A stretch of DNA of 64,000 nt. Source: Anodontia alba. Lineage: Eukaryota > Mollusca > Bivalvia > Lucinida > Lucinidae. Each line of letters opens with the position of its first letter. Position 1 is the first letter of the stretch. Shown here piece after piece: positions 1 to 11,000 of the stretch. The DNA is taken from NCBI GenBank assembly GCA_964016985.1, contig OZ024825.1:36145557-36209556 (forward strand). Direction: 5' to 3'. The position numbers and the translations under genes were made by a program. The notes under the pieces were generated by a model. The model was not told the origin of the DNA and ran no database searches. It saw only the letters and a program-made list of their open reading frames with translations.

Positions 1-42
1 GTATTATCAGGGACAACCAAAATGTTTATCCATACATGCCAT

Positions 43-90
43 ATCTCACACTGTGAGATGAAATCTCACACTGTGAGATGAAATCTCACA
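43..90. repeat. 20-bp tandem repeat with palindromic core
   Basis: About 2.4 copies of a 20-bp unit whose core CTCACACTGTGAG is an inverted repeat. No coding sense. Confidence 0.8.
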
Positions 91-550
91 GCATTTGGGC
101 CACCTGGAAGGCAATTCCCATAAAAAATTCAAACCTCACAGGATTTTCAGACCATTTTACAACAGATTTTATGAAGAAATAAACTTAAATCACACATTGT
201 TGTTGTTTTCACAAGCTTCTTACATGAAGAAAAAGGACTTTAGACTGTATTGGGGGAATTCCAAAGTGATGTATGTATAAGAAAATCACACAGAATTTTG
301 TCAAATCTCCCTTAAAATTTTGCCATATGTCACAGATTTTAGTCCAAAGCTTATGGCATGTATGTTTAACTGAAATGATTAGATGAAAAACAAGATATAT
401 TGCTTATACAGTTGACTTTTGATATCTCAAACACTGACATCTCAAACTGCTGACTAAGTCAAACCAAATAAAGGACAATACTACTTGCTATATTTTCTTT
501 ATATTTCAACTCCTTTCATCTTTAACTACTGTTACCTCAAACCAAAAATC
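91..550. other. Unassigned AT-rich DNA
   Basis: No ORF of interest, splice pair or repeat family recognised. The 61-aa reading frame at the start has no family resemblance. Confidence 0.6.
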
Positions 551-796
551 AGGGCCCGGTTGTTCAAAGCTAACGACATCGTTAGTTAACGATTCGTTAA
601 AATTTACATCAAGTGATACGCAAATATGCTGAAATTTTTTGCTGAAAAAATGTGAGTAGCTTTTGCTGTGCAAAAGCTACTCACATTTTTTCAGCAAAAA
701 ATATGAGAATATTGTGTATTGAATCTGCTAAAACAGTTAATGAAATGACCCTTAACGAGCTCGTTACGCTAAGGACGCTTTGAACAACCGGGCCCT
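551..796. mobile_element. MITE-L copy 1, 246 bp, AGGGCCC termini
   Basis: Terminal inverted repeats of about 20 bp (AGGGCCCGGTTGTTCAAAGC and its complement) bound a 246-bp element. A central hairpin (about 634-701) has the arm AATGTGAGTAGCTTTTGC. A second copy of identical length lies at 40744-40989 in the opposite orientation. Target duplication is not clear, so the superfamily is unassigned. Confidence 0.85.
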
Positions 797-909
797 GGTT
801 TGTTAAAGTTTGAGCTAACAAGTCAGCTGTATTTCAAAGAAAACAGCACCAGACATTTCATTCAAACTGCCTCCAAAGGTGACAAGAATGAAATGTCAAC
901 ATAGGTCTA

Positions 910-1072
910 GGTAAGAGTGGGTATTTGGTATATATTTTTCTTATTTCTTCATGAAAATATATTTTGTGGGTACTCATTAGAAGTGCCTCAATGAGGCACT
1001 TCTAATAAGTACCCACAACATATGTTTTTGTGGAGAAATAAGAAAAATATCAATATTTTTGGACTGAAACTC
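910..1072. mobile_element. MITE-A foldback element
   Basis: Long inverted repeat. Arms run from TATTTTTCTTATTTCTCCAC through ACATATGTTGTGGGTACTC to the HP2 hairpin (ATTAGAAGTGCCTC / GAGGCACTTCTAAT). In complete copies the outer ends read roughly CATAGCTCCAGATAAGAG. This copy lacks part of the outer ends. Confidence 0.8.
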
Positions 1073-1114
1073 TTTCCCCGCTAGTGGCAACTTTTGTCGT
1101 CTGCTGATAACCTT

Positions 1115-1182
1115 TGCAAACACTTTGGATCCAGATCAGGCCCAACAAAATGTCGGGCCTGATCTGGAACCAAATTGTTTGA
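1115..1182. repeat. HP1-type hairpin fragment
   Basis: Diverged copy of the GCAAACA...CCAGATCAGGCCC arm followed by its complement, with a loop of about 11 nt. It lies between MITE-A and MITE-B. Confidence 0.7.
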
Positions 1183-1359
1183 CACTCTGATGGTATTCCT
1201 GAAAGATTCTTTTGAAAAAGATAATTTAAAAAAAAAATCCACAGATAACAAAAAACAACAACAAAAGAACAACAACAACAAAAAACATGCAAAATTACCC
1301 AGCATGCAAAGAGTTAAAAGTTAGAATGTCTGCTGCTATTTGATTTGACAGTTTAAAGG

Positions 1360-1554
1360 TTAAACTTTACCAATCTCTGGGCAAATTCAGCAAACAACAG
1401 ACTGATGAAATTTTTTCCTATTTTCTACAGAATAAATGGTATAACATTTCATACAAATTGAGATGATTTACATGAAATTTCACACCCTATTTCTATGAAA
1501 CCTAAGAGAAGTATTCAAAATGTCATTTGCTGAAAATTTTACCCAGCATATTAA
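1360..1554. mobile_element. MITE-B, TTAA-flanked foldback
   Basis: Bounded by TTAA on both sides. The ends resemble TTAAACTTTACC...CTGGG and CCCAGCATATTAA. The internal arm is the HP3 type (ACATTTCATACAAATTG and a diverged complement). TTAA duplication is the habit of piggyBac/Kolobok-type transposases; assigning this family to either is inference. Confidence 0.75.
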
Positions 1555-1585
1555 AGGGATACATGGTTTATAGTACAGATGATGG

Positions 1586-1810
1586 GCAGTGCATGAAAAG
1601 GGCCCTTATGCAATTTGCAGATAATTTAGGCCCAGATCAGCCTGCGCATAAGTGCAGGCTGATCAGGGCCTTAATTGTCCACTGCAGAATCAGTGGATAC
1701 TGTAGTATATGTTGACAGAGAATGCTCAGATCAGACTGCACAGATGCGCATGCTGATCTGGACCTATGTTGTCCACAAATTGTATAAGGTCCTTTTTCGT
1801 GTGTTGTGCA
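1586..1810. mobile_element. MITE-C foldback
   Basis: Ends carry GAAAAGGGCCCTTATGCAATT and its diverged complement. Inside is an HP4 hairpin (GATCAGCCTGCGCATAAGTGC / GCAGGCTGATCAGG) and a second half-hairpin (AGATCAGACTGCACAGATGC). A sister copy is at 10381-10611. Confidence 0.8.
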
Positions 1811-1952
1811 TTATATAGTACATATATGTACTTTAGATACTAAACAGGCTTGTTGAAAGAATAGCAACATTTTCCTATTAGTGAAGAAAAATGTGAACAT
1901 TTGTGTTCATCTGTGCAAGGCAAAGTGAAAGGGTCTTCATCTTTCACCTATA

Positions 1953-2206
1953 TGAGCCAGTACATGACGACAAAACCAACAAAATGGCATGTGCGCCCAG
2001 CGAAGACTCGGATCAGCCTGGGCATCTGCCCAGTCTGATCAGAGTCTTCGCTGTCTGCATGAAGAAAGCTTGGGTCCTATGATACCCATTGAGAGCACAG
2101 TAAAGACTATGATCTTTGATCAGACTGGGCAGATGCCCATGCTGAAATGAGTCGTCCCTGGGCGCACATGCCACTTTGTTGGATTTGTCATGCCCTGGCT
2201 CAAATG
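1953..2206. mobile_element. MITE-D foldback
   Basis: Outer repeats (GAGCCAG...CTGGCTC) enclose ATGTGCGCCCAGCGAAGACT, then an HP4-like hairpin (GATCAGCCTGGGCATCTGCCC), then a second half ending GGGCGCACATGCC. At least eight related copies lie in the window. Confidence 0.8.
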
Positions 2207-2239
2207 ATAGAGGGCACAGCTCTAGGAAAGTTGTAGATC

Positions 2240-2300
2240 CTGATAAATATTTTCTTAATTCTCCACAAAAATGTTTTGTGGGTACTCATTTGAAGAACTT
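2240..2300. repeat. MITE-A fragment
   Basis: Half-arm with TTCTTAATTCTCCAC and GTTTTGTGGGTACTCATT, without the partner arm. Confidence 0.6.
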
Positions 2301-2573
2301 CCCCAAGGCATTATCATGATCACTTACAAAATATACTGACCCAAAAACGAAAGCCAATGCATTTAAACTGCAAACAAAAGTAAGATTAATACCTTATTTT
2401 CTTCTGCTGCAATAAATTTGCATTTGTGTGTGTTGGTCCACAAGTTCTTGCATGTATACTTCATATTGAAGAACAAACAAATCAAACTTATCCTCAGTTG
2501 TCAATTTACATGCAAAGTTTACACACTAAATGTGTTAAACAATAAAGTATTACTCTTCATTTCTTTTGCCATT

Positions 2574-3094
2574 TTAACCCTTGTCCTGCTGTTCCCGGAT
2601 ATACCCTACCTTTGCAAACAGTGCAGATCCAGATCAGTTGGCTTCTTCAGAAGCCAACTGATCTGGATCTGCACTGTTTGCCATTAAGTATGTGAATGTA
2701 GAGCAACTATCCGGATCAAGTAAGCTGATTGGCTGGAAATTAGAAGTGGGTGTGGCATCTTAATTTATTCAGCATGATTTGATTGATTGTGTTGGGGTTT
2801 AACGACACGTCAACCCTTGAGGGTCATTTTGTGTCGTCTCCCAGAGAAAGGGAGAAAAGAGATAGAAGAGAGAGTAGAGGAGATGAAAGAGAGGGACAGG
2901 GAAGAAAGAGGAACAGGAAAGAAAGTGAAGAAACAGAAGAAATAAAAAACATTCCCCCTCTACCCTTACCCACTACAAGGATAGCAGGCCTTGCCCAACT
3001 GTAAGCCAATATCAGTTGGACGCCCCAGTGATGTAAGATACACAGCACCTTCGCACCACCCGACCACCCCCTTATTCAGCATGACAAGGGTTAA
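2574..3094. mobile_element. MITE-E (TTAA-CCCTTGTC) interrupted by SINE-F
   Basis: TTAA|CCCTTGTCCTGCTG at the left and GCATGACAAGGG|TTAA at the right. The left half holds a long HP1 hairpin (GCAAACAGTGCAGATCCAGA, tip GTTGGCTTCTTCAGAAGCCA). The subterminal block ATTAGAAGTGGGTGTGGCAT is typical of this family. SINE-F sits at 2778-3071. Confidence 0.85.
2778..3071 (-). mobile_element. SINE-F retroelement, 294 bp, 13-bp target duplication
   Basis: Flanked by the perfect 13-bp direct repeat TTATTCAGCATGA (2765-2777 and 3072-3084), which is part of MITE-E. Read on the minus strand it begins GGGGGTGGTCGGGTGGTGCG and ends in a CAAT-type tail. Variable long duplications plus a short simple tail indicate LINE-style target-primed insertion (family knowledge). 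A purine-rich tract at 2840-2945 makes spurious reading frames. Confidence 0.85.
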
Positions 3095-3341
3095 TAGTAG
3101 TATTGCATTTCTTTTTGGTATTGGTATATATTTTCTTTGGGATATAAGCCTTTTGCTTGAAAACAAAGAAAATCTTGCCTACAGCTATGAGAGGAATCTT
3201 ATGTCGCCTTTAAGATTGGATACATGTGGTAGATTTTCAAGAAAGACAACTTTTATGACTTTCCAACAAATTCAATAGAGTTGCTTCCCTTGTAAGTATA
3301 TTGCCATTCCTCTAAAGAATACATAGTGTACACTGGTCTAG

Positions 3342-3403
3342 CTCCAGATAAGATATTATGTTTCAATCCAATCACAGCTCCAGATAAGATATTATGTTTC
3401 AAT
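3342..3403. repeat. Two tandem copies of a MITE-A terminus
   Basis: CAGCTCCAGATAAGATATTA followed by TGTTTCAATC occurs twice in direct orientation. The second runs straight into MITE-G. Confidence 0.7.
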
Positions 3404-3413
3404 CAAAAAATAT

Positions 3414-3650
3414 CATCACGAAAACATACCTATATAATTTTGACCCCCTTAAACCCCACTTTTATATAGTAAAACTGGGGTTTACAGGGGTATACATTAT
3501 TTTTCTTATTTCTGCTCAAAAACATAGATTGTGGCCCACAATCTATGTTTTGAGCAGAAATATGAACAATAACAGAGATTTTCATCTGAAAATTTTCAGT
3601 TTTTGGAAGTGAAACTTTCTTTATATTTGAATAGGCGGGTTTTCGTAATG
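3414..3650. mobile_element. MITE-G foldback
   Basis: Ends CATCACGAAAACA and TTTTCGTAATG. Inner blocks are TATATAATTTTGACCCCCTT and the palindromic pair CCCCACTTTTATATAGT / AAACTGGGGTTTACAGGGG. The usual HP2 tip is deleted here, leaving ACATAGATTGTGG and its complement. At least thirteen copies occur in the window, usually about 275-280 bp. Confidence 0.85.
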
Positions 3651-4124
3651 TACTGGAACCTCTTTACACGAGAGGGTTCATTATAAGACAGTTTAGGATA
3701 CAAGATGGTTTAAAGGACCCCAAACATGTTGTATCCAATAAAAATGTATAGATTATATAGAAAAATGACCATTTTATATAATCTATACATTTTTGTTTGA
3801 ATACAACATATTTGTGGTCCATTTATGCTCATTTTTCTATGTAATCTATACATTTTTGTTTGGATACAACATATCTGGGGTCCATTTATGGACATTTTTC
3901 AATATAATCTATACATTTTTATTTGGATACAAAATATCTGGGGTCCACTTATGGTCATTTTTTTTATATAATCTATACATTTTTGTTTGAATACAACATA
4001 TTTGGGGTCCATTTATGGTCATTTTTCTATATAATTTATACATTTTTGTTTGGATACAACTGTTGTTAAGCTATTATGGTTTTTACTTTGGAATCCAGCA
4101 CTAGCGTTATAAAGAGTTTATAGT
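3651..4124. mobile_element. MITE-H with internally expanded 63-bp tandem repeat
   Basis: Left end TACTGGAACCTCTTTA and right end CGTTATAAAGAGTTTATAG match the termini of the compact copy at 11222-11444. The centre holds an inverted arm (about 3713-3770) and five direct copies, period about 63 bp (3780-4062), of a block containing ATAATCTATACATTTTTGTTT and GGGGTCCATTTATGGTCATT. The compact copy has only one hairpin of this block. Confidence 0.8.
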
Positions 4125-4460
4125 GTTTTGATATTTTTCTTATTTCTACACAAAAAATATGTTGTAAGTACTCATTAGACTGTCACAATGAGGCACTGTT
4201 AATTTTTTTGATTTGGGTTTTATGGCCCTTTCAACAATATTTCACTTATATTGAGCCAATCGTTCATTAAAGGTGGGCGAAAACTGGAAAATCCGAGGGG
4301 AAAACACCTGACCATCCATGAGCAGAATTTGCCTTTCCCACATGTGACCGAGTGAGGCTCAAACCACAGCGGTGAGAAACCTAATGTCAACTCTCTATCC
4401 ACTAGGCTGTACCCACAACATGTTTTCGTGGAAAAATAAGAAAAATATTAAAAGGATACA
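4125..4460. mobile_element. MITE-A split by SINE-I
   Basis: Left arm has GATATTTTTCTTATTTCTAC and AAGTACTCATTAGA; right arm has TACCCACAACATGTTTTCGT and AAATAAGAAAAATATT. Between them (about 4203-4407) is a SINE-I copy. Confidence 0.75.
4203..4407 (-). mobile_element. SINE-I copy inside MITE-A
   Basis: Contains the SINE-I tail block (GGGTTTTATGGCCCTTTCAACA) and a decayed tRNA-like head in which GAGGCTCAAACC stands where box B is expected. Diverged. Confidence 0.6.
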
Positions 4461-4661
4461 CCTCTGATCTAGTTATGATAGCTGTTCTCTGGTTGCATAC
4501 AGGAAAATGTCGCATCCCCAAAAATGCCTTCAAATAATTTACCCATTTTAGACTGCATTAACTCCCACCATGCTATATATTGTAAGAGTTCAATCCCAAT
4601 TTTTGGTATGTAAGGCTATATGATTTTTAAATATTCATAGAGAAAAATGGCTGAACTATTT

Positions 4662-4729
4662 ACAAATAGTGGAGACCCTGATCAGATGCCACATTCTGTG
4701 GCATCTGATCTGGGTCTCCACTATTTGCC
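4662..4729. repeat. HP1 hairpin just downstream of the ELOVL stop codon
   Basis: Arm CAAATAGTGGAGACCCTGAT with tip CAGATGCCACATTCTGTGGC and a near-perfect return arm. It starts 36 bp beyond the stop codon, so it is probably transcribed within the 3' untranslated region. Confidence 0.85.
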
Positions 4730-4764
4730 AATAACCCTTTTAGGGGTTCTCCATATTAAAATGT

Positions 4765-5070
4765 TTAATGTCTTTGTTTTACATTATTTGCATCAAAACT
4801 ATGCCCATTGCTAACTACTCCATTTGTAGCGTAACTCACACCATTCTGGTACCCATTCTGTTTAGTGGCACTATCTTTAGTGGTTATAGAAGAGTCAGTT
4901 TTCTTTGCTCTAGCAGACCGCTGTTTACGGTATGACTGGATGTAGAAATTTCCAAACAGTATCAGCATTATAATCATGTAGGAGGTGAGCATATACTGTC
5001 CCCAGAGTGGGAAGTCACAGCCACTGGTGTAGGTCTGGACTGTATGATACAAGATTATCATAAACTGCAC
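4765..5070 (-). CDS. ELOVL exon 6 (last coding exon)
   Basis: Acceptor TTTTCAG at 5071-5077. Encodes residues 216-316, starting [20 protein letters not shown]. It includes the last membrane segments ([20 protein letters not shown]) and the hydrophilic tail KQRSARAKK through [13 protein letters not shown], ending at TAA. Confidence 0.95.
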   Translation of the reverse strand: MQFMIILYHTVQTYTSGCDFPLWGQYMLTSYMIIMLILFGNFYIQSYRKQRSARAKKTDSSITTKDSATKQNGYQNGVSYATNGVVSNGHSFDANNVKQRH

Positions 5071-8000
5071 CTGAAAACAAAATCACAAAACAGAAAGATG
5101 ATGAGTTGGTGCTTTATGTTTTTCAAATGTATTTAAGTTCTAGTAGAATTCAAACTCAGCAGAGGCGGATCCAGGATGATTTTTGAGGGGGTCGATTTGA
5201 TCAAATTTTTTGTTTGTTTGTGTTGAGGTTTTACGGCCCAGTCAACCCAATGGGGTCATGTCAAGCGCAGTCAGTTTACCTAACCACACATTTACTGGGC
5301 AGGCTTAGTCCTCTTAAGCGGTTAACCAGTATTGTGCACATTCTTTCGCCAGAAACTAACAACTGCCCCTCTAGAATCAGCGGAAGGGAGAGAATGACCG
5401 TAGTTGAACCCGCGACCTCCTGGTCTCCAGTCGGATGGTGCATCCAACTGAGCCACCGAGGCCACAAATTACCATGCTTACTGTAGATATTGGGTTATTG
5501 AGCAAACTGTGTAGACCCAGATCAGAAGCTGCAAAATGATTCTGCGGCATCTGATCAGGGTCTACACTATTTGCCACTCATCCAGCATTTTTTAAACACA
5601 TTCATAAGTAGTAAAATGGGCTTGCTGAAGAGAAAAATATGGTAAAGAGTAATGGATGCGAATACTCATGGTAAATACAGTATCCCAGATTTATCAAATT
5701 TTCAAAACCTTCCCAAGAAAAAAATGAAACTTGGAGTCAATAGGAGGTTTGACTGACAAGGTTTTAAGCAACTGGATATTTTTTACCTAATTTTACCTAC
5801 TTACCGGTACTTCTCATTGGATTGGGCATCAGCATTTTTCTTATGGGTTACCTGTTTACATAACTCTTGTCATGCTGAATAAATCAAGATACCATGCCCA
5901 CTTCTCATTTTCAGCCAATCAGTTTACTTGATCTGGGTTGTTGATACAAATGCAAATACCATTTGAATGGCAAACAGTGCAGATCCAGATCAGTTGGCTT
6001 CTTCAGAATCCTTGCCCTTCTTCAGAAGCCAACTGATCTGGATCTACACTGTTTGCAAAGGCAGGGCTTATCTGGGTTCAGCAGACAAGGGTTTTTTAAT
6101 AGGTTCAAGAATTACTGATATTTGGGTATACTATCTACATTATATAATTATCTTGAAATGCTTTTTCCAAGATTTTAATTGATTAAATACCCCAAAAAGC
6201 AGCACTTTATATACTCTGCTGGTCATCTGCAGCACTGTTGAGTTGAAACTTAACACCCCTGTCAACAATATGTTGAAATTTTGCCTCAGAATAACTTTTA
6301 CTTTACCAGCTAAAAAAGACAAAGTCCTGCCGTTAGGTATGAGCAGCTCTACCACAGAGGCACCAAGCAGCCCATATATTTCAAGAGACCATTTCACTCA
6401 TCAACAGTATATTTTGATAATAATGATCAAACAAAATACAACAACATTTTCGAGTTTGTTTGAGTTGAAGTTTTTGTATGTTTGTGTTGAAGTTTAAGGC
6501 CCAGTTAACCAAATGGGATCATGCTGAGTGCAGTCAGTTTACCTTACCACACTTTTACTGGACAGGCTTAGTCCTCTAAGCAGTTACCCAGTATTGTGCA
6601 TATTCCTTCGCTAGAAACTGACAACTGCACTTCTTGAATCAGCAGAAGGGAGAGAATGACCGTAGAAAATATTTCATGATCAATCTCCACGAAAGAATGT
6701 TGCCGACCTCAGCAGGGGTTGAACCCGCGACCTCCTGGTCTCCAGTCGGACGGCGCATCCAACTGAGCACCCGCAGCCTCCTGATCACCAGTTGGACGCG
6801 CATCCAACCGAGCCACCGAGACCGGCCATGCACAAGGATGACTGACTATTTTCATACCTTTAAAAGATGATGATTTGGTGTTTTATGTCCCTTTCAACAT
6901 TATTTAAGTCATAATGAGACAATGAGAAGGTAATAATGAAAGATCGTGCAATGAAGTGCTCTACAATCACAAGCTGAATCCCACCTCCAGCAGGGTTCTA
7001 ACCCGGGTCCTCATTATCCGAAGTCTGGAGAGCTGCCTTCATACTTTCAGATCTTGAGAATCTAACTTTTGGACTACCCAGTCAGCATTCTACGTAAATC
7101 TATATCGGGCCGTCATCGGCCCGTCAGGGTAGCTGACGGGCCGATGACGGCCCTATGTAGATTTACGTAGAATGCTAGCTGGGTAATTTAACCCTTACCA
7201 TGCTGAATAAATTAAGATGTCATGCCCACTTCAAATTTTTAGCCAATCATGCCCACTTCAAATTTTTAGCCAATCAAATTTATTGATCCATATTGTTGAT
7301 GTAAATTCAAATACTGAATAAGCCCACTTCAAATTTTTAACCAATCAGATTTATTGATCCAGATTATTGATGTAAATTCACATACTGAATGACAAACAGT
7401 GCAGAACCAGATCAGTTGGCTTCTTCAGAAGCCAACTGATCTGGATCTACACCATTTGCAAAGGCAGGGTATATCAAGGGTCAGCAGGACCAGGGTTAAC
7501 ATCCTTAAGTAAGCAGCCCTTAAGTACATAAATGTATAACTGTACTTACCAGCTGAAATTTAGTGATGTACTTCTTCCACCAAAGTTTATCTTTTAACGA
7601 TGGTATAAGGGACAGGCCATAGTAAGCATACATAACTACATGCACAAGACAGTTTAAACAGGCACTAAACCAAGCTGAAACAAAACAACAATAAAACGTG
7701 AAATGATAATACCCCGCCATTATCATGTTGTGGGCAGTTAACTCTGTCGAAAATTGATGAAATGGCAATGAGCAATCCCAAAGCAGATCTCTACAATATC
7801 AATGCACATATCATATTTGGTGAAAATTCATTGAGGTTTACTCAAGTTATTGTCCTGAAAGTAAAATACAGATGTATTGCAGGCAGATAACTCTGTCAAA
7901 AATGGATAAAATTTGCCCATCAGCAATCCCAAAGCAGATGTCCACAATATCAATGCACATACCAAGTCTGGTGAAAGTCCATTGATATTTACTAAAGTTA

Positions 8001-11000
8001 TTGTCTAGAAAAGAAAATACGGATGTTTCACAGGCAGATAACTCTGTCAAAAGTTGTTGAAATTTGCCCATCAGCAATCCCAAATAAGATCTCCATAATG
8101 TCAATGCACACACAAAGTTTGGTGAAAATCCATTGATATTTAGTACAGTTATCATCCTGAAATGAAAATACGGACCTGTCGGGGCCACATAACTCTGTCA
8201 AAAATTGACAAAGTTTGCCCATTAACAAACCAAAACCAGATCTCCACAATATCAATCGCACACCAAATTTGGTGAAAATCCATTGTCAGTGCAGTGATTT
8301 GGTAGAATACATTATGTACTAAAACACCTTGAAGCTTGTAATGAGTTATTACCATATTCACCCTAAATATTCCTACATCTTAACTGCTTACCATAATTGT
8401 CCTAAAATTTCCATAATTCCATTTGACTAGCCGTTAATATGTCTAATGACGGCTGGATTCTGCAGCATCTGATCTGGGTCTACAATCTTTTCTTAGGGTA
8501 AAATGGTATTGCTTTATTAATTATTAATTGCAATATTAAGTCTTCTTTTGCCCCAGCATATATTAGCATACATACAGTGTATACTAAAACCAATTTTTTA
8601 AACTTTTTAAAATTGAATTTAACCCTTGCCTTGCTGAATAAATTTAGATGCCATGCCCACTTCTAATTTCCAGCCAATCAGATTACTTGATCTGGGCTTT
8701 TGACAGAAATCCACACATTTAATGACAAACAGTGCAGATCTAGATCAGTTGGCTTCTAAAGAGGCCAACTGATCTGGATCTACACTGTTTGTTATGACAG
8801 GGCATGCCATGTTCAGCAAGAAAAGGGTTAAAAACTTGATTTATGAAAACTGTTCTCCTGATAAAGTTACTTTCATACAGGCGAACTCATATAGCTCAAT
8901 TACTGTTGGGTTTTCATACATTGCTACATACTGTACGAGTTGTTTATGTCAAACCTTGTGGGTCATCTTGTGTTGATCTCATAGAAAAGGAGACAAAAAA
9001 ATCATAATGAATGCATAGACGAACAGACAAGTAGACTAATGACACAAAAGCAACATACCCATCACGAAAATATGCCTATATAGTTTTGTCCCCCTTAAAC
9101 CCCACTTTTATATATAGTAAAACTGGGGTTTACAGTGGTATACATTTTTTTTTTTTATTTAGATTGTGGGTACTCATCAGAACTACCTCAGTGAGGCAGT
9201 TCTAATGAGTATAAGCAATCTCTGTTTTGAGCAGAGTTATGACAATATCAGAATTTTTCATCTGAAAATCTTCATTTTTTGGAGGTAAAATTTTCGGTAT
9301 ATTTGAAAAGGCATTTTTTTCGTAATGCCCTGCATCCTCCTCAAAGCTGGGGGCATAAAAACGTGACAACATTGCTAGAAGATGGGAGGAACAAAAGAGA
9401 AACAGAAGGACAAGCTGGCAAAAGTGAATGACTGCAGAAAACCGAAGAAATAATAACATCAGGCTTTCAAATCCTACTTGACAAAAATTAAGGCTGAAAT
9501 TAGGGCTATTTTAGAAAAAAAATAGGGCTATTTTTACAAAATTTTGGGATAGGATTTTCAGTGCTGCTTGAAGCCAAATTCAGCACATCAACATCATGTG
9601 CTTGCCTCTAGAACATATTGAAACCTCCCGCAAGCATCTACTGATCAAGCAACAGTTTGAAAAAGCAAGTCAGCAATAAGCTTTGGGATAGAACTGTTAC
9701 ACAGAAGCATGTTACTCCTCAGAAGCCAAAGTATTTTCCCAATCTTAACAAAATGAAGACCAGAAACTGAGAAAAATTAGGGATTTTTATGAAATTTTAG
9801 GGTCTTTTTGTTTTTTTTTTGTTTTTTTTTAGAAATTTGGCCTTTCTTGAGCAATTTTTTTAGGAATTTTAGAGAGACCTAAAAAAATTAGGATTTTTTT
9901 AACAACTTTAGGGCCATTTGAAAGCCTATAACATGCTCCTTCCATCACCTACTCTTACTACCTCTTACTACAGCAGATTCTTACCACCATCACTGCCCCA
10001 GATAATGTGTTTTTTTGTTTCAAACCTAAACATACTGATTTTTTCCTTACTTCTCTATGAAAATATATGTTGTGGGTATTCATTCATCACAAAAACACGC
10101 CCATATAATTTTGACCCCTTAAACCCCACTTTTATATAGTAAAACTGGGGTTTACAGGGGAAAACATTATTTTCTTATTTTGCTAAAAACCATAGATTGT
10201 GTACTCATTAGAACCATCTTGCAGAGACAGTTCTAATGAGTACCCACAATCTATGTTTTGAGCAGGAATATGAAAAATATCAGAATTTTTTATCTGAAAA
10301 TTTTCCTTTTTTGGTTGTAAAATTTTCAATATAATTGAATATGCGTGTTTTCGTAATGCAAAGCACCTCACATATGATGCGTAACGCATGAAAAGGGTTC
10401 TTATACAATTTACGGACAACACAGGCCCTGATCAACCTGCGCATAAGTGCAGGCTGATCAGGGCCTTTGTTGTCTGCTTACAGAATCAGTGGATACTGCA
10501 GTATATGTCAACAAACAGAAAATGTCCAGATTAGACTGTACAGATGCGCATGCTCATCTGGACCTACGCTGTCTGCAAAATGCATAAGGGCCCTTTTTGT
10601 GTGTTGCGCAATATGTTTTTGTGGAGAAATAAGAAATTATTTTTCTGGATACCCCTTTTATCTGGAGCTATGCACCACCCTACCACCCACACACATACAT
10701 TGCTAATTCCAGTCGGGATGGAAACTAAGACTGACCTTGACCTCCAGGTAGGAATGATTCTACCCACCACCAAACATTCAATATAGAAGCATGATGAAAC
10801 ACATGCAAAAATGTCACTTGACTTTGTTTCTTTCTCAGTACCATAAGTCCAGTATCCATGAATTCTAACACTTTCGAGAGAGAATACCACCATAAAATTT
10901 TAGCTACCTGTAAAAAGAAAGAAAAGTGTCCTTGAAAGCATCCAACGATGATGATGAAGATTTGTTGTTTTACACCCCTTTCAACATTGTTTGTGTTGAG

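Larger units (their letters stand above)
10020..10675. mobile_element. MITE-A split by MITE-G and MITE-C
   Basis: Left half 10020-10084 (TATGAAAATATATGTTGTGG, ending TTCATT) and right half 10612-10675 (ATATGTTTTTGTGGAGAAAT, TCTGGAGCTATG) are the two arms of one MITE-A. They are separated by a complete MITE-G and a complete MITE-C. Confidence 0.8.

Noticed and set aside
7700..8320. CRISPR-like direct repeats
   Set aside because: Units are directly adjacent and degenerate with no unique spacers; the genome is eukaryotic. The same applies to the 20-, 32-, 36- and 63-bp arrays.
7847..8361. Series of 69-113 aa minus-strand frames with similar peptides
   Set aside because: The ~149-bp tandem repeat read in different frames; no start context or splice support.
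10564..10893. 109-aa frame over ELOVL exon 4
   Set aside because: Wrong frame and runs into MITE-C; the true exon frame contains HVFHH and splices cleanly.
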